Translations under genes and position numbers: made by a program
Part shown: one piece after another, positions 43,201-54,763 of the stretch
Numbering within the stretch: the stretch's first letter is position 1
Layout of the letters: every line of letters starts with the position of its first letter
The notes under the pieces: generated by a model
What the model was told of the DNA's origin: nothing
The model's database searches: none
What the model saw: only the letters and a program-made list of their open reading frames with translations
DNA from: Providencia rettgeri
GTDB taxonomy: Bacteria; Pseudomonadota; Gammaproteobacteria; Enterobacterales; Enterobacteriaceae
Direction: 5' to 3'
DNA length: 64,000 nucleotides
Assembly: GCF_013255915.1 (NCBI RefSeq)
Contig: NZ_CP053896.1
Span: 1 to 64,000 of the forward strand

Positions 43201-45090
43201 TTAAGCGCTCCGGCGTAGCATGCCTTGTTTTTTCAGCCAAACAAGTAAAATAGAGATTGCAGCAGGCGTGATCCCTGAAATTCGCGATGCTTGACCAATA
43301 GATGTTGGTTTATGATCGTTTAGTTTCGCCATCACTTCGTTAGACAACCCTTTGACTTGTTTGTAATCAAGGTCAACAGGCAACAAGGTATTTTCATTAC
43401 GCAGTTGTCTTTCAATTTCTTCTTTTTGACGAGCAATATACCCTTCGTATTTAACTTGGATTTCCACTTGATCCGCAGCTTGAGGATCATCAATACCCGG
43501 TGCAAAAAGGTTGAGTGAAGTTAACATCTTATACGTCATTTCTGGGCGACGGAGTAAATCTTCCCCATTTGCTTCTTTAGATAATGGAACGGTTAAAATT
43601 CCATCTATTTCTGTGTGGTTATCCGATTTAGGATGAACCCAGATATCTTTTAAGCGCTGACGCTCTTTTTCAATCAATTCGACTTTGTTATTAAAATGCG
43701 CCCAGCGAACATCATCAACTAAACCTAACTCTCGGCCTTTTTCTGTCAGACGTAAATCTGCATTGTCTTCACGAAGCATCAAACGGTATTCAGCACGTGA
43801 GGTAAACATACGGTAAGGTTCTTTTGTCCCTAAAGTACAAAGGTCGTCAACGAGAACACCGATATAAGCTTGGTCACGACGAGGGAACCAACCTTCTAAA
43901 CCAAAGGCATGTTGTGCAGCATTAAGCCCAGCTAGTAGCCCTTGGGCCCCTGCTTCTTCATAACCTGTTGTACCGTTAATTTGGCCAGCAAAAAATAAGC
44001 CATCAATAAATTTACTTTCAAGCGTTTGTTTTAGATCTCTAGGGTCAAAGAAATCATATTCAATAGCATAACCAGGACGAATGATCCTTGCATTTTCCAT
44101 TCCTTTCATGGAATGAACAATTTGCATTTGAACATCAAATGGTAAGCTGGTGGATATCCCGTTAGGGTAAATTTCATTGCTTGTTAAGCCTTCTGGCTCT
44201 AAGAAGATCTGATGTGAGTCTTTATCGGCAAAACGCATAACTTTATCTTCGATCGAAGGGCAATAACGTGGGCCGATCCCTTCAATAACCCCTGCATACA
44301 TAGGGCTACGATCCAAGTTATTTCTGATCACTTCATGGGTTTTTTCATTGGTATAGGTGATATGACAAGGCATCTGCTGTGGATGTTGATCTTGTGAACC
44401 TAAAAATGAAAATACCGGCATTGGATCATCACCTAGCTGTTGAGCTAACTGACTGAAATCAATAGTTCTTGCATCAATACGTGGTGGCGTTCCTGTTTTT
44501 AAACGATTAACACGTAAAGGCAATTCTCTCAAACGTTGAGAAAGTGAAATTGAAGGGGGATCACCTGCACGACCACCACTGTAATTTTCTAAACCTATAT
44601 GAATTTTGCCATCAAGGAAAGTACCAACGGTTAATACTACAGCTTTGGCTTTAAATTTTAAGCCCATGCGAGTAATAGCCCCTGTAACTCGATTGTTTTC
44701 AACAATCAAGTCTTCTACAGGTTGTTGGAAAATCATCAAATTAGGCTGATTTTCTAAAGCCATTCTGACAGCTTGGCGATAAAGAACACGGTCAGCTTGT
44801 GCTCGGGTTGCACGAACTGCAGGCCCTTTGCTGGCATTTAATGTTCTAAATTGAATACCTGCTTTGTCTGTTGCTGTGGCCATTAGACCACCAAGGGCAT
44901 CAATTTCTCTAACCAGATGCCCCTTACCGATCCCACCGATGGCTGGGTTGCAAGACATCTGGCCCAATGTATCAATATTGTGAGTCAGTAATAGGGTTTG
45001 ACGCCCCATACGTGCAGCTGCCATTGCTGCTTCAGTACCGGCATGACCACCACCAATTACGATGACGTCAAATTGCTCTGGATAAAACAT
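43201..45090 (-). CDS. mnmG: tRNA uridine-34 carboxymethylaminomethyl-modifying enzyme MnmG
   Basis: MnmG (GidA) is the FAD-dependent partner of MnmE that builds the cmnm5 group at the wobble uridine of several tRNAs. The 629-aa length equals the E. coli protein. FAD-binding [19 protein letters not shown] is at about residues 10-28, and the family signatures [11 protein letters not shown] and [24 protein letters not shown] are present. It flanks oriC on its left side, and transcription runs away from the origin. Confidence 0.99.
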   Translation of the reverse strand: MFYPEQFDVIVIGGGHAGTEAAMAAARMGRQTLLLTHNIDTLGQMSCNPAIGGIGKGHLVREIDALGGLMATATDKAGIQFRTLNASKGPAVRATRAQADRVLYRQAVRMALENQPNLMIFQQPVEDLIVENNRVTGAITRMGLKFKAKAVVLTVGTFLDGKIHIGLENYSGGRAGDPPSISLSQRLRELPLRVNRLKTGTPPRIDARTIDFSQLAQQLGDDPMPVFSFLGSQDQHPQQMPCHITYTNEKTHEVIRNNLDRSPMYAGVIEGIGPRYCPSIEDKVMRFADKDSHQIFLEPEGLTSNEIYPNGISTSLPFDVQMQIVHSMKGMENARIIRPGYAIEYDFFDPRDLKQTLESKFIDGLFFAGQINGTTGYEEAGAQGLLAGLNAAQHAFGLEGWFPRRDQAYIGVLVDDLCTLGTKEPYRMFTSRAEYRLMLREDNADLRLTEKGRELGLVDDVRWAHFNNKVELIEKERQRLKDIWVHPKSDNHTEIDGILTVPLSKEANGEDLLRRPEMTYKMLTSLNLFAPGIDDPQAADQVEIQVKYEGYIARQKEEIERQLRNENTLLPVDLDYKQVKGLSNEVMAKLNDHKPTSIGQASRISGITPAAISILLVWLKKQGMLRRSA

Positions 45091-45194
45091 GTGTGGACCT
45101 TAAACGTTAGAAAATGCGGATTGTGCATTTGAGGAGAGAATTCTACTCAAGTTTGAGGAAGAGACCAAGCTTTAGGTTTCTCCCCTATATAATA

Positions 45195-45445
45195 TAAAGA
45201 TCTTTTTATTTAAAGATCTCTTTATTAGATCTTTTATTAGGATCACTCGTTTCTGTGGATAAGTGGATTTTCACTTTAAAGATCATAAAAGTGTAAAGGA
45301 TCATATACTGTGAATGATCCGTGATCCATTTGCGTATAAGCTGGGATCAAAAAGGGTACTTATACACAGGGCATGGGGAACCTAAAACTTATACTCTGGA
45401 TAACTACGGGTTAATACCGGGATCTTCCCTGAGTTATCCACAGTT
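45195..45445 (+). other. oriC: Chromosomal replication origin oriC
   Basis: Located between mnmG and mioC as in E. coli. Three tandem AT-rich 13-mers start with GATCT (45199-45211, 45215-45227, 45228-45240). DnaA boxes are R1 TGTGGATAA (45254-45262), R2-like TTATACACA (45360-45368), R3-like TCTGGATAA (45395-45403) and R4 TTATCCACA (45434-45442). At least ten GATC sites occur in about 226 bp (45199-45424), the substrate for Dam methylation and SeqA. The order AT-rich element, R1, R2, R3, R4 matches the E. coli layout. No protein gene lies in this gap. Confidence 0.96.
45199..45240 (+). repeat. AT-rich 13-mer repeats of the DNA-unwinding element
   Basis: Three near-tandem 13-mers, GATCTTTTTATTT, GATCTCTTTATTA and GATCTTTTATTAG, correspond to the L, M and R repeats of enterobacterial oriC, each beginning with a Dam site. 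This is where DnaA first opens the duplex. Confidence 0.92.
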
Positions 45446-45467
45446 GATTGCTGTTATTTTAATCAAA

Positions 45468-45908
45468 TTAGAGTCCGTTTGCCCAAATTTTAACCCATTC
45501 CCCTGCGGGATCTTCGGGTATTTCGTGTTGTTGGACATCAATTTCCAAACATTCACCGATCCTTTTAGCCCCTTGCTTGGTTAACAAGTCATCTATTTTA
45601 TGGATCGCACCACAAAAAGTGTCATATTCAGAGCTACCGATCCCTACCGAGCCAAATTGAACTTGGCTTAGATCAGGAGCACTTTCTTCTATTGAATCAA
45701 AAAGAGGTTGAATATTTTCAGGGAGATCACCTGCACCATGTGTTGAGCTCACCACCAGCCATATGCCTTCAAGTGTTAAGTCATCAAGCTCCGGGCCATG
45801 TTGAATTTCGGTTTCATGACCGAGTTCTTCTAAAATCTCAGCCATGTGCTCGGCAACATACTCCGCACTGCCCATTGTACTGCCACTTATTAAGGTTACT
45901 TTTGTCAT
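45468..45908 (-). CDS. mioC: FMN-binding flavodoxin-like protein MioC
   Basis: This 146-aa flavodoxin-fold protein is linked in E. coli to biotin synthase activity. The phosphate-binding loop SGSTMGSAEYVAEHMAEIL is at about residues 9-27, with FMN-region SSTHGAGDLPENIQ and SVGIGSSEYDTFCGA. Its transcription runs towards oriC, as in E. coli. A DnaA box lies upstream of its start. Confidence 0.96.
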   Translation of the reverse strand: MTKVTLISGSTMGSAEYVAEHMAEILEELGHETEIQHGPELDDLTLEGIWLVVSSTHGAGDLPENIQPLFDSIEESAPDLSQVQFGSVGIGSSEYDTFCGAIHKIDDLLTKQGAKRIGECLEIDVQQHEIPEDPAGEWVKIWANGL

Positions 45909-45969
45909 GGTGATTCTCTTTCACAATAATAGGGCGTTATTGTACGCTGTGAATGAGCTGGGATCTACC

Positions 45970-45978
45970 TGTGGATAA
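45970..45978 (-). promoter_or_regulatory. DnaA box upstream of mioC
   Basis: The perfect 9-mer TGTGGATAA (complement TTATCCACA) lies 62 nt upstream of the mioC start codon, in the mioC-asnC gap. In E. coli a DnaA box at the mioC promoter represses transcription through the origin; the same role is likely. Confidence 0.75.
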
Positions 45979-45999
45979 TGTGGTTATATCATTTTTTTT

Positions 46000-46461
46000 C
46001 TACGGATTGATTGTTCGTAAGATCGGGTTTTGTAAGGAGATCAGTGTTTCTGTGGATTGTATCTCATCAATGGTCTGAATTTTGTTGATAAGTACGTCTT
46101 GTAAAGAGTCGATAGAACGGCACATTACTTTAATAAAAATGCTGTATTGCCCTGTTGTGTAGTACACCTCGACAACTTCTTCTAAGGCATCTAATTTTTT
46201 TAGTGCGGTTGGGTAATCTTTTGCACTTTTTAAAATAATGCCAATAAAGCAGCAAACATCGAACCCTAATTGTTTTGGGTTTATATCAATACGTGTGCCT
46301 TTAATAATTCCTGCTTGTTTCATTTTTTCGACACGGACATGAATTGTCCCGGGACTAACAACGAATTTTTTGGCTAATTCAGCATACGGTATGCGTGCAT
46401 TTGCCATTAATTCGTGAAGTATGTCACGATCGAGATTATCGATTTGATAATTTTCCGGCAT
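46000..46461 (-). CDS. asnC: Asparagine-responsive regulator AsnC
   Basis: A 153-aa Lrp/AsnC-family regulator, with a helix-turn-helix at about residues 20-45 (IPYAELAKKFVVSPGTIHVR) and a RAM ligand-binding domain. It activates the divergent asnA gene when asparagine is scarce, and represses itself. Start codons of asnC and asnA are 161 nt apart. Confidence 0.96.
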   Translation of the reverse strand: MPENYQIDNLDRDILHELMANARIPYAELAKKFVVSPGTIHVRVEKMKQAGIIKGTRIDINPKQLGFDVCCFIGIILKSAKDYPTALKKLDALEEVVEVYYTTGQYSIFIKVMCRSIDSLQDVLINKIQTIDEIQSTETLISLQNPILRTINP

Positions 46462-46622
46462 TATTTCACCTCTATTTTAACGATTATTCATTTTTATACC
46501 TGTTTTTTTATTCAAAATAAACAGTAAAGGCTTTTTTTAATGATGGATATTGAATTTATACCTCATTTTGTTGCTTAATCTATACATCAGCTAATACAGC
46601 TAACAAATTATGGGAATAAATT

Positions 46623-47615
46623 ATGGACAAGTCATTTATCGAACATCAGCAACAAATTAGTTTTGTGAAATCATATTTCTCACGTTTACTTGAAAAAGAA
46701 TTAGGGTTAATTGAAGTTCAAGGGCCAATCCTAAGCCGCTTAGGGGATGGTACTCAAGACAACTTATCTGGCAGCGAAAAAGCCGTTCAAGTGAAAGTGA
46801 AATCAATTCCAGGTGCAACCTTTGAAGTGGTTCATTCTTTGGCTAAATGGAAACGTAAAACCTTAGGGCGTTTCGGTTTTAGTAAAGGCCAAGGTTTATA
46901 CACGCATATGAAAGCGTTGCGTCCGGACGAGGATCGCTTAACCCCAATCCACTCCGTCTATGTTGATCAGTGGGATTGGGAAAAAGTGATGGCAGATGAG
47001 GAACGTACACTTCCTTATCTGAAGCAGACAGTGGGTAAAATCTATAAGGCAATAAAAGAAACAGAAGCTGCCGTAAGTAAAGAATTTGGGTTGGCACCGT
47101 TCCTGCCTGACCAAATCCACTTTATTCACAGTGAAGAGTTGTTACAGCGCTACCCTGATTTAGATGCGAAAGGGCGTGAACGCGCAATCGCAAAAGAATT
47201 AGGCGCAGTATTCTTAATTGGTATCGGTGGTAAGCTATCTAGCGGTGAATCACATGATGTTCGTGCGCCAGACTACGATGACTGGACAACAAAAAATGAA
47301 GACGGTTTTTGTGGTTTGAACGGCGACATCATTGTGTGGAACCCTGTTTTACAGGACGCATTTGAGCTTTCTTCAATGGGAATTCGCGTAAGTCCTGAGT
47401 GTTTAACTCGTCAATTAAGTTTAACTGGCGATGAAAAACGTATGGAATTAGAGTGGCACCAAGCGTTAGTGAAAGGTGAAATGCCACAAACTATCGGTGG
47501 TGGTATTGGCCAGTCTCGCTTAGTTATGCTACTTCTTCAGCGTCAACACATTGGCCAAGTGCAATGTGGTGTATGGGGTGCTGAAATGCAAGAATCCGTT
47601 GAAGGTATGCTGTAA
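46623..47615 (+). CDS. asnA: Aspartate-ammonia ligase (asparagine synthetase A)
   Basis: Makes asparagine from aspartate, ammonia and ATP. The 330-aa length equals the E. coli enzyme. It begins [20 protein letters not shown] and has the class II synthetase-like [14 protein letters not shown] near the C-terminus. Divergent from its regulator gene asnC. Its stop codon directly abuts the convergent viaA stop. Confidence 0.98.
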   Translation: MDKSFIEHQQQISFVKSYFSRLLEKELGLIEVQGPILSRLGDGTQDNLSGSEKAVQVKVKSIPGATFEVVHSLAKWKRKTLGRFGFSKGQGLYTHMKALRPDEDRLTPIHSVYVDQWDWEKVMADEERTLPYLKQTVGKIYKAIKETEAAVSKEFGLAPFLPDQIHFIHSEELLQRYPDLDAKGRERAIAKELGAVFLIGIGGKLSSGESHDVRAPDYDDWTTKNEDGFCGLNGDIIVWNPVLQDAFELSSMGIRVSPECLTRQLSLTGDEKRMELEWHQALVKGEMPQTIGGGIGQSRLVMLLLQRQHIGQVQCGVWGAEMQESVEGML

Positions 47616-49073
47616 TTAGCGGCTAAAGCGGCGTAACAGCCTGCTTTTTAACCCAGTATCAAAACGCCAAATATGGTCAAAGATCTTCATGATACTGGGT
47701 TTCCCATAATTTGATACAGATACCGCATGGAAGCGGTATTTACCTTTCTTCTGCATAATCTTTATTTTCTGAATTAACTCATCCGGTAAACGCTGAGCAA
47801 CAAAATCAGAAATCACCACGGCATCTGCATCAATCCACTGTTTTGATTCCAATTTTATTGCGGTTTCTTGCAAACAAGCCGCAAGGTCAGTCCCACCTTT
47901 AAATGTTTGATGTAAAAAACGAATACATTGCTCTAAGCCATCAATAGAAAGTAAATCGTAATGCACAATTTCTGTGGAAAATAACATCACATGGCATGAG
48001 CGATTATCCGCCAGCGCAATTTTCATTAGCGCGAGGCAAAATGCTTTGGCGCAGCGTTCATTTAAACCGCCCATCGAACCCGATGTATCAATACATACAA
48101 CAAATGGTCCTCTTGGCTGTTCTTCATTATGGTGGTGGGTAATAGGGCGCAGAACTTTTCTTTCTTGCCAGCTATCTCCTTGTAACCGATAAGTTAGAAG
48201 CTGTTTTTCGAGTAATTTTCGATAGAACTCAAATTCAATATCTTCAAGGCCTAACATAGCGAGTTCTGCAGGCAATAACCGTAAAATATCATCACTTTGA
48301 TTTAAGCCATTAACTTGCTCAGGAACCGTTTCAGGCACTTTTTCCATGATAGTCATTGGTTCAAGAAAAACACTATCATCAGGAATGGATTGAGCGGATT
48401 GGCTACGGCCTAATAATTGGGCTATTTTTTCTAATTCAGGCTGCTGACGTAAAAATTCACTGTATCGGCTTAATAATTGGTCATTATAAGCGGAAGTCAT
48501 GTTCACACCTTTGGTTAAATCCCACAGCCGGCCAGCAGCACGATCATTTTCGCCAAGAATATCTTCTAAATTACCACTTAGAGCCAGTCGGCGTTGTAAT
48601 TCTGCCAATAATTGTTCTTTTTCCTGTTCTAGTAGCTCTTTATGTAGTGTTGTAACTTGTAAAATTAAGCTAATACGCCATCTTTGAACAAATAATGATT
48701 GTCTTGCACTGCGGTTCTCTATTTTCCCACTCTGTAGCTGATATGCCTCACGGTAAAAAGGGGAATCCAGTTGGTGAAGTTTTACGATGACATTAGGTAA
48801 TCGGATAAAAAAGGCATCTGTCGAAATCTCAAGGGACTGACGATAAAGTTCAAATTCTTCTGAAAGTTGTGCGGGAACAAGCGCATCTTGCATACGCTGT
48901 TTGAGATCCTTTTTCCAACCCGATAAATCTTTGAGTAAAGCTTTTTTTAATCGAGGATGTTTTTCAAAAAATACCGCTAATTGAGGAGTTGCTAGCAAAG
49001 ATATAATTATCTCTTCAATTAATTGGCCTTCATTAACCGAAAGCAGCATTTCTAATGTGGCTAAACTCATCAT
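47616..49073 (-). CDS. viaA: VWA-domain protein ViaA, partner of RavA
   Basis: This 485-aa protein has a helical N-terminal part and a C-terminal von Willebrand A domain (from about residue 325) with an intact metal site DTSGSMGG. It stimulates RavA ATPase and in E. coli links the pair to respiratory complexes and aminoglycoside sensitivity. It begins two bases after the ravA stop, so the two are translated from one mRNA. The first two codons are both ATG; 49070 is an equally likely start. Confidence 0.95.
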   Translation of the reverse strand: MMSLATLEMLLSVNEGQLIEEIIISLLATPQLAVFFEKHPRLKKALLKDLSGWKKDLKQRMQDALVPAQLSEEFELYRQSLEISTDAFFIRLPNVIVKLHQLDSPFYREAYQLQSGKIENRSARQSLFVQRWRISLILQVTTLHKELLEQEKEQLLAELQRRLALSGNLEDILGENDRAAGRLWDLTKGVNMTSAYNDQLLSRYSEFLRQQPELEKIAQLLGRSQSAQSIPDDSVFLEPMTIMEKVPETVPEQVNGLNQSDDILRLLPAELAMLGLEDIEFEFYRKLLEKQLLTYRLQGDSWQERKVLRPITHHHNEEQPRGPFVVCIDTSGSMGGLNERCAKAFCLALMKIALADNRSCHVMLFSTEIVHYDLLSIDGLEQCIRFLHQTFKGGTDLAACLQETAIKLESKQWIDADAVVISDFVAQRLPDELIQKIKIMQKKGKYRFHAVSVSNYGKPSIMKIFDHIWRFDTGLKSRLLRRFSR

Positions 49074-49075
49074 CG

Positions 49076-50593
49076 CTATTCGGCCACTTTACCCGTGATT
49101 TGGTTACGTAATTGGTTTAGCTTTTCAGTGAGCTTTATAAAACTTTGTTCAATATCCGCAAGCCAGTGTGGTTCAATAAATAAGTTGGGCTGCTGTTTTT
49201 CAAACTGATAGCGTGCGGCTTGAATCTCACCTTGAATTTTATCTAGCTTGTCTAGCCACTCTTGGTTATTTGTATTTGGCGCAAGTGACGAGGTTTTATC
49301 TTGAATATATAAAGTAGATGATTGATGACTTACATCTAATAACTGTATCTGGTTTAAATTATTTACCTCAGCAGCAATGTCTTGCGCAAAACCAATCCCA
49401 TTTAGATGAGCGGACAGTGTCGTTCCTTTATTTAAGAAGGTTATTAGTGACTTTTTATCAGTTGTTACAAAGGTAACTTTCATATTATGCAGTTGCAGTG
49501 GGCGATGTAAAAACAGCGTAATTCGGCCGTCACTGATATTTTCAGGCAATACATAAGATGCCTTACGAGCAAACATTGCATTGTTTTTATTGACTTTAAA
49601 TGCATCTTGGTTGTTTTGATCTTGGGTCGATGACATCCATTGCTGATAAATTTGCTCTATTTCACGGGTTAATTTTCGCTGTTGCCAGCCATCTTCTTGT
49701 AATAATGATTGCAATAGTTGCGGTAAAGTATTCATCGATTGCATGTCATGCCAGAGACAATCTTTTAATAACACAAGATCTAGAGGAGATACGCTGTTGC
49801 GACCATTAAAGAAAGCACTTGCTTGTAATAGGTAAACCGCTTTCTTCCAGCGCCTATCAGAAACATAAAGCTGCTTCTCTGTAGCATCTAATTGTTGGCG
49901 TAATTGGTAAATAAGTTCAAAACAGTGATCGGGTAGCGTAATTTTAGGAATTTCTTGTTGCCACTGTTGGTACTCTTCATCACTGATTTTTAAATGCTCT
50001 GGCATTTGAGATTCATTCAGCGATGATTTTCCTGTTAACAGTGCGCGAAAATTTTGTTTCTCTTGCACTTTATCCAGCCAAATACGTACTAGCATTCTGT
50101 CGAATAGCGCCTCGAGGCTATTATCAGCATCGGGTAATTCATTTGATGCAGTTACTAATAATCGCATAGGGATGGATTTTTCTTCATCACCATTACGGAA
50201 CTTGCGCTCATTAACCGCCGTTAATAAGGTATTTAAAATGGCTGGGCCCGCTTTCCATATTTCATCAAGAAATACGACTTCAGCGTCTGGTAAATAACCT
50301 TTGGTTAAACGTTCATATCGTCCTTCATCTTTTAGCGCCTGTATTGAAAGAGGACCAAAGATTTCTTCCGGTGTTGAAAATCGCGTCATTAAGTATTCAA
50401 AAGCGTTTGCGTGACGAAAAGCATATTTCATTCTTCGTGCAATTAAGCTTTTGGCAATACCTGGAGGGCCTAATAGAAATACGCTTTCACCGCTTAATGT
50501 GGCTAATAAGCACAAACGAATAGCTTGCTGGCGTTCATATAAACCGCTTTCAAGGTAATTGCTTAATTGGGCTATTCGTTCAGCAAGCTGCAT
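49076..50593 (-). CDS. ravA: MoxR-type AAA+ ATPase RavA
   Basis: A hexameric MoxR AAA+ protein that binds the lysine decarboxylase LdcI in E. coli. The start ATG 50593 is chosen: it gives [21 protein letters not shown], which aligns with E. coli RavA, and an AAGGA lies 6 nt before it. The open frame continues upstream to 50692. It has 505 aa, Walker [14 protein letters not shown] at about residues 45-57, Walker [14 protein letters not shown], and a C-terminal triple-helix/LARA-like region. Confidence 0.94.
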   Translation of the reverse strand: MQLAERIAQLSNYLESGLYERQQAIRLCLLATLSGESVFLLGPPGIAKSLIARRMKYAFRHANAFEYLMTRFSTPEEIFGPLSIQALKDEGRYERLTKGYLPDAEVVFLDEIWKAGPAILNTLLTAVNERKFRNGDEEKSIPMRLLVTASNELPDADNSLEALFDRMLVRIWLDKVQEKQNFRALLTGKSSLNESQMPEHLKISDEEYQQWQQEIPKITLPDHCFELIYQLRQQLDATEKQLYVSDRRWKKAVYLLQASAFFNGRNSVSPLDLVLLKDCLWHDMQSMNTLPQLLQSLLQEDGWQQRKLTREIEQIYQQWMSSTQDQNNQDAFKVNKNNAMFARKASYVLPENISDGRITLFLHRPLQLHNMKVTFVTTDKKSLITFLNKGTTLSAHLNGIGFAQDIAAEVNNLNQIQLLDVSHQSSTLYIQDKTSSLAPNTNNQEWLDKLDKIQGEIQAARYQFEKQQPNLFIEPHWLADIEQSFIKLTEKLNQLRNQITGKVAE

Positions 50594-50762
50594 ATTCATT
50601 CCTTTTATTATAGAAGCGTTGATATTAAAACTATCAATTTCTTTTATTACATACTGCGACCTATTTTTCCATTTTTCTTTGATATGCCCCAAGAAATCAG
50701 AAAAAACGATTCAGCTATAAGTGATTCAATAAGTTATTGTTTTTAAACTTTCTCAACACGAA

Positions 50763-50774
50763 CGAAACGTTTCG
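50763..50774. promoter_or_regulatory. RbsR operator, distal
   Basis: The palindrome CGAAACGTTTCG matches the core of the RbsR operator. It lies 77 bp (centre to centre) from the proximal operator, about 7 helical turns, so DNA looping by RbsR is possible. A TGATCACA element right after it may be part of a CRP site. Confidence 0.82.
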
Positions 50775-50837
50775 ATATTGATCACAAATATTAATCATCA
50801 ATATTGAGTTGTGACTTATCTTTACTATTATTACATG

Positions 50838-50853
50838 AGCGAAACGTTTCGCT
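50838..50853. promoter_or_regulatory. RbsR operator, proximal
   Basis: The perfect 16-bp palindrome AGCGAAACGTTTCGCT is nearly identical to the known E. coli rbs operator. It ends 20 nt before the rbsD start codon, so it probably covers the promoter start region. Confidence 0.93.
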
Positions 50854-50873
50854 TACTGGAATGGCGGTGAAAA

Positions 50874-51293
50874 ATGAAAAAGGGTGTTTTACTTAATGCC
50901 AACGTTACCTCTGTAATCGCAAGATTAGGTCATACAGACCAAATAACGCTTGCTGATGCAGGTTTACCCATTTATCAAGGAACGGAACGTATTGATTTAG
51001 CCATTACGCAAGGCTTACCAGATTTCATGTCAGTTTTAAGTGTCATCACCCAAGAGATGCAAGTTGAAAAAGTCATTCTAGCAGAGGAAATCAGCACCAT
51101 TAACCCACAAATGGAAGCTGCTATTTTGGCTCACTTACAACAGTTAGAAGTCACTCAAAACAATACGATTGAAATTATTTATTGCAGTCATGAACGTTTT
51201 AAACAACTGACTCATGACAGTAAAGCGGTGATCCGAACAGGGGAATGTTCACCGTTCGCTAACGTTATTCTTTGTTCTGGTGTGACTTTCTGA
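50874..51293 (+). CDS. rbsD: D-ribose pyranase
   Basis: Interconverts beta-pyranose and beta-furanose forms of ribose so that RbsK can use it. 139 aa as in E. coli, starting [23 protein letters not shown] (catalytic His in RLGHTD). First gene of the rbs operon; GGCGGTGA Shine-Dalgarno region upstream. rbsA begins 8 nt after. Confidence 0.97.
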   Translation: MKKGVLLNANVTSVIARLGHTDQITLADAGLPIYQGTERIDLAITQGLPDFMSVLSVITQEMQVEKVILAEEISTINPQMEAAILAHLQQLEVTQNNTIEIIYCSHERFKQLTHDSKAVIRTGECSPFANVILCSGVTF

Positions 51294-51300
51294 GGTGACT

Positions 51301-52815
51301 ATGCAACCTTTATTAGAACTTATCGGGATTGATAAATCATTTCCAGGGGTAAAAGCCCTCAGTGGTGCGACATTGAATGTCTATCCAGGGAAAGTCATGG
51401 CGCTGGTGGGGGAAAATGGGGCTGGCAAATCAACCATGATGAAAGTGCTGACAGGTATTTATAAAAAAGATGCCGGGCAAATCCGCTATTTAGGCAAAGA
51501 GGTGGCGTTCAATGGGCCCAAAAGTTCCCAAGAGGCGGGTATTGGGATTATCCACCAAGAACTCAACCTGATCCCTGAATTAACCATCGCTGAAAATATT
51601 TTTCTAGGCCGAGAGTATGTTAATGCATTTGGCAAAATTAACTGGAAAAAAATGTTCAGTGAGTCTGACAAACTGCTTAAACGGCTTAACCTTGATTATG
51701 ATAGCCATCAAACTATTGCAGAGCTTTCTATTGGCGAACAACAAATGGTGGAAATCGCCAAAGTCCTTAGCTTCCAATCACAAGTGATTATCATGGATGA
51801 ACCCACTGATGCGCTAACGGACACGGAAACAGAATCCTTATTTAGAGTTATCGAAGACTTAAAAGCTCAAGGCTGTGGCATTGTTTATATTTCTCATCGT
51901 TTAAAAGAAATTTTTGAAATTTGCGACGATGTAACGGTGTTTCGCGATGGCCAGTTTATTGGTGAGAAACCCGTGAGTGAATTAGAAGAAGAAAAACTCA
52001 TTGAAATGATGGTTGGTCGTAAACTTGAAGACCAATATCCAAGGGTTGAGGTAGAAACTGGAAAAATTAGGCTGCAGCTTGAAGATGTATCTGGACCAGG
52101 TGTAACAAATGCCAATTTCACCCTGAAGAGTGGGGAAATTTTAGGTGTATCTGGTTTGATGGGCGCGGGGCGTACAGAGTTGATGAAAATCATCTACGGC
52201 GCGGCGACAAAAAAATCAGGCACGATAAAACTGGAAGGCAAACCCGTAACACTGAAAACACCACAAGATGGCTTAAACAGTGGCATTGTTTATATTTCAG
52301 AAGACCGTAAACGTGATGGATTAGTATTAGGCATGTCAGTGAAAGAAAATATGTCATTGACGGCATTACGTTATTTCAGTCGTGCGGGGGGAAGCCTCAA
52401 GCATGGTGAAGAGCAGCAAACCGTTAGCGATTTCATACGATTATTCAATATTAAAACCCCGTCTATGGACCAAATAATTGGTAATCTTTCTGGTGGAAAC
52501 CAGCAAAAAGTGGCCATTGCGCGCGGTTTGATGACAAGACCAAAAGTACTGATCCTCGATGAGCCAACTCGTGGTGTAGACGTTGGTGCTAAAAAAGAAA
52601 TCTATCAACTAATTAACCAGTTTAAAAAAGAAGGGCTGAGTATCATTTTAGTTTCTTCAGAAATGCCTGAAGTAATAGGAATGAGTGACCGCATTTTGGT
52701 GATGCACGAAGGTCATATCAGCGGCGAATTTTCAGCCAAAGACGCGACTCAGGAAGCCTTAATGGCTGCCGCAGTGGGTAAAAATTATGGCTCAGTTCAG
52801 GAGTTATCAGTATGA
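51301..52815 (+). CDS. rbsA: Ribose ABC transporter, double ATPase subunit
   Basis: A 504-aa protein with two ABC domains. The first is canonical: Walker [10 protein letters not shown] and [11 protein letters not shown]. The second has [16 protein letters not shown] and [17 protein letters not shown]. It powers ribose import with RbsC and RbsB. The ATG 51301, after GAGG, is preferred to GTG 51295. It overlaps rbsC by 4 nt (ATGA). Confidence 0.97.
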   Translation: MQPLLELIGIDKSFPGVKALSGATLNVYPGKVMALVGENGAGKSTMMKVLTGIYKKDAGQIRYLGKEVAFNGPKSSQEAGIGIIHQELNLIPELTIAENIFLGREYVNAFGKINWKKMFSESDKLLKRLNLDYDSHQTIAELSIGEQQMVEIAKVLSFQSQVIIMDEPTDALTDTETESLFRVIEDLKAQGCGIVYISHRLKEIFEICDDVTVFRDGQFIGEKPVSELEEEKLIEMMVGRKLEDQYPRVEVETGKIRLQLEDVSGPGVTNANFTLKSGEILGVSGLMGAGRTELMKIIYGAATKKSGTIKLEGKPVTLKTPQDGLNSGIVYISEDRKRDGLVLGMSVKENMSLTALRYFSRAGGSLKHGEEQQTVSDFIRLFNIKTPSMDQIIGNLSGGNQQKVAIARGLMTRPKVLILDEPTRGVDVGAKKEIYQLINQFKKEGLSIILVSSEMPEVIGMSDRILVMHEGHISGEFSAKDATQEALMAAAVGKNYGSVQELSV

Positions 52816-53774
52816 GTTCAACTACCGCATCATCAAAACGCTGGTTCAGCAAAGCATGGCTGATGGAGCAAAAATCATTAATCGCACTATTAGTTTTGAT
52901 TGCAATCGTATCAACATTAAGCCCGAATTTTTTTACGGTTAATAACCTATTCAATATCTTACAACAAACCTCCGTCAACGCCATTATGGCGGTTGGGATG
53001 ACATTAGTTATCTTAACGTCAGGAATCGACCTTTCTGTTGGGTCCTTATTGGCCTTAACGGGAGCGGTTGCGGCCTCAATGGTTGGAGCGGAAGTTAACG
53101 CATTAGTGGCTGTTGCGGGAGCACTAGCACTTGGTGCTGCTATCGGTGCATGTACAGGAGTGATTGTTGCAAAAGGAAAAGTCCAAGCTTTCATTGCGAC
53201 TTTAGTCATGATGCTACTACTGCGTGGTGTGACACGAGTTTACACAGACGGCAGCCCTATCAATACAGGATTTAGTGATAACGCAGACTTATTTGGTTGG
53301 TTTGGTATTGGCCGCCCATTTGGTATTCCTACCCCAGTCTGGTTAATGATCATCGTTTTTGCTGCGGCATGGTATATGTTGCACCATACTCGCCTTGGTC
53401 GTTACATCTACGCACTTGGTGGGAATGAAGCGGCTACCCGTCTTTCTGGTATTAATGTCGACCGCATTAAAATAGTGGTTTATGCCTTATGTGGACTGCT
53501 AGCGGCATTGGCGAGTGTCATTGAAGTTGCACGTTTATCATCAGCTCAGCCAATGGCAGGTAATGGGTATGAACTTGATGCTATCGCTGCGGTTGTACTT
53601 GGTGGTACCAGCCTTGCTGGTGGTAAGGGGCGTATCGTCGGAACATTGATTGGTGCGCTTATCCTTGGTTTCTTAAACAATGGATTAAACTTATTAGGTA
53701 TTTCGTCAAACTACCAGATGATTGTTAAAGCTGTCGTCATCTTACTCGCTGTACTTGTTGATAATAAAAAGTAA
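52812..53774 (+). CDS. rbsC: Ribose ABC transporter permease
   Basis: The membrane subunit of ribose import; 320 aa with about ten hydrophobic segments and the family motif [18 protein letters not shown] followed by a Gly-rich loop [10 protein letters not shown]. Its start overlaps the rbsA stop (ATGA), which indicates translational coupling. Confidence 0.97.
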   Translation: MSSTTASSKRWFSKAWLMEQKSLIALLVLIAIVSTLSPNFFTVNNLFNILQQTSVNAIMAVGMTLVILTSGIDLSVGSLLALTGAVAASMVGAEVNALVAVAGALALGAAIGACTGVIVAKGKVQAFIATLVMMLLLRGVTRVYTDGSPINTGFSDNADLFGWFGIGRPFGIPTPVWLMIIVFAAAWYMLHHTRLGRYIYALGGNEAATRLSGINVDRIKIVVYALCGLLAALASVIEVARLSSAQPMAGNGYELDAIAAVVLGGTSLAGGKGRIVGTLIGALILGFLNNGLNLLGISSNYQMIVKAVVILLAVLVDNKK

Positions 53775-53792
53775 CCCTACAGGAAAATTATT

Positions 53793-54683
53793 ATGAAACT
53801 GAACAAACTAGCAACGTTATTATCTGCAGTTGCACTGAGTGCAACCGTTAGTGTCAATGCGATGGCGAAAGATAGCATTGCACTCGTAATTTCTACATTG
53901 AATAACCCGTTCTTTGTGACGATGAAAGATAGCGCACAAAAAGAAGCGGATAAATTGGGTTATGAGCTGATTGTTTTAGATTCCCAAGATAATCCAGCTA
54001 AAGAATTAGCCAACGTTCAAGATTTAACCGTTCGTGGTACAAAATTAATGTTAATTAACCCAACGGATTCAGATGCGGTGGGTAACTCAATATTAATGGC
54101 TAATAAAGCAAATATACCTGTCATCACTTTGGATAGAGCAGCTAACAAAGGTGAAGTTGTCAGCCATGTGGCATCAGATAACCGCATGGGCGGGAAAATG
54201 GCTGTCGACTATATTGCACAAAAAACAGGCAATGAAGCGAAAGTGATTCAATTAGAAGGTATTTCAGGTACATCAGCAGCGCGTGAGCGCGGTGAAGGTT
54301 TTAGTACTGGAGCAAAAGAGCACAAATTCAATTTACTGGCGAGCCAACCTGCTGATTTCGATAGAACAAAAGGCTTGAACGTAATGCAAAACTTGTTAAC
54401 GGCACATCCCGCTGTTCAAGCGGTATTTGCTCAAAATGATGAAATGGCATTAGGGGCATTAAGAGCTTTACAAACCGCAGGCCGTACTGATGTTCTGGTT
54501 GTCGGTTTTGATGGAACAAATGATGGTATCAAAGCTGTTGAAGGTGGAAAATTAGGTGCAACTATTGCACAGCGTCCAGACCAAATTGGGATTGTTGGTG
54601 TTCAGATTGCAGATAAAGTCTTAAAAGGCGAAAAAGTGGATTCAACGGTTCCGGTTGAATTAGAATTAGTGGTAAAACAATAA
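53793..54683 (+). CDS. rbsB: Ribose-binding periplasmic protein
   Basis: The 296-aa precursor of the periplasmic ribose-binding protein, which delivers ribose to RbsAC and in E. coli also to the chemoreceptor Trg. A signal peptide covers about residues 1-25, cut after VNAMA. The mature part begins [17 protein letters not shown]. Conserved ligand residues lie in [10 protein letters not shown] and [13 protein letters not shown]. Followed by a terminator-like hairpin. Confidence 0.98.
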   Translation: MKLNKLATLLSAVALSATVSVNAMAKDSIALVISTLNNPFFVTMKDSAQKEADKLGYELIVLDSQDNPAKELANVQDLTVRGTKLMLINPTDSDAVGNSILMANKANIPVITLDRAANKGEVVSHVASDNRMGGKMAVDYIAQKTGNEAKVIQLEGISGTSAARERGEGFSTGAKEHKFNLLASQPADFDRTKGLNVMQNLLTAHPAVQAVFAQNDEMALGALRALQTAGRTDVLVVGFDGTNDGIKAVEGGKLGATIAQRPDQIGIVGVQIADKVLKGEKVDSTVPVELELVVKQ

Positions 54684-54688
54684 GATAA

Positions 54689-54716
54689 AAACCGCCGCGG
54701 CATACTGCGGCGGTTT
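54689..54716 (+). terminator. Intercistronic hairpin between rbsB and rbsK
   Basis: A perfect 10-bp stem AAACCGCCGC (54689-54698) with GCGGCGGTTT (54707-54716) is followed by ATTTTAG. It can partly end transcription and protect rbsB mRNA, so that the binding protein is made in excess of kinase and repressor. Confidence 0.8.
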
Positions 54717-54763
54717 ATTTTAGTTTGCAATTCATTGGGTCATCAAAAAAGGAAATAAACGTT

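Noticed and set aside
45321-45584. 87-codon frame across oriC and the mioC end
   Set aside because: Its start covers DnaA boxes and its end is antisense to mioC.
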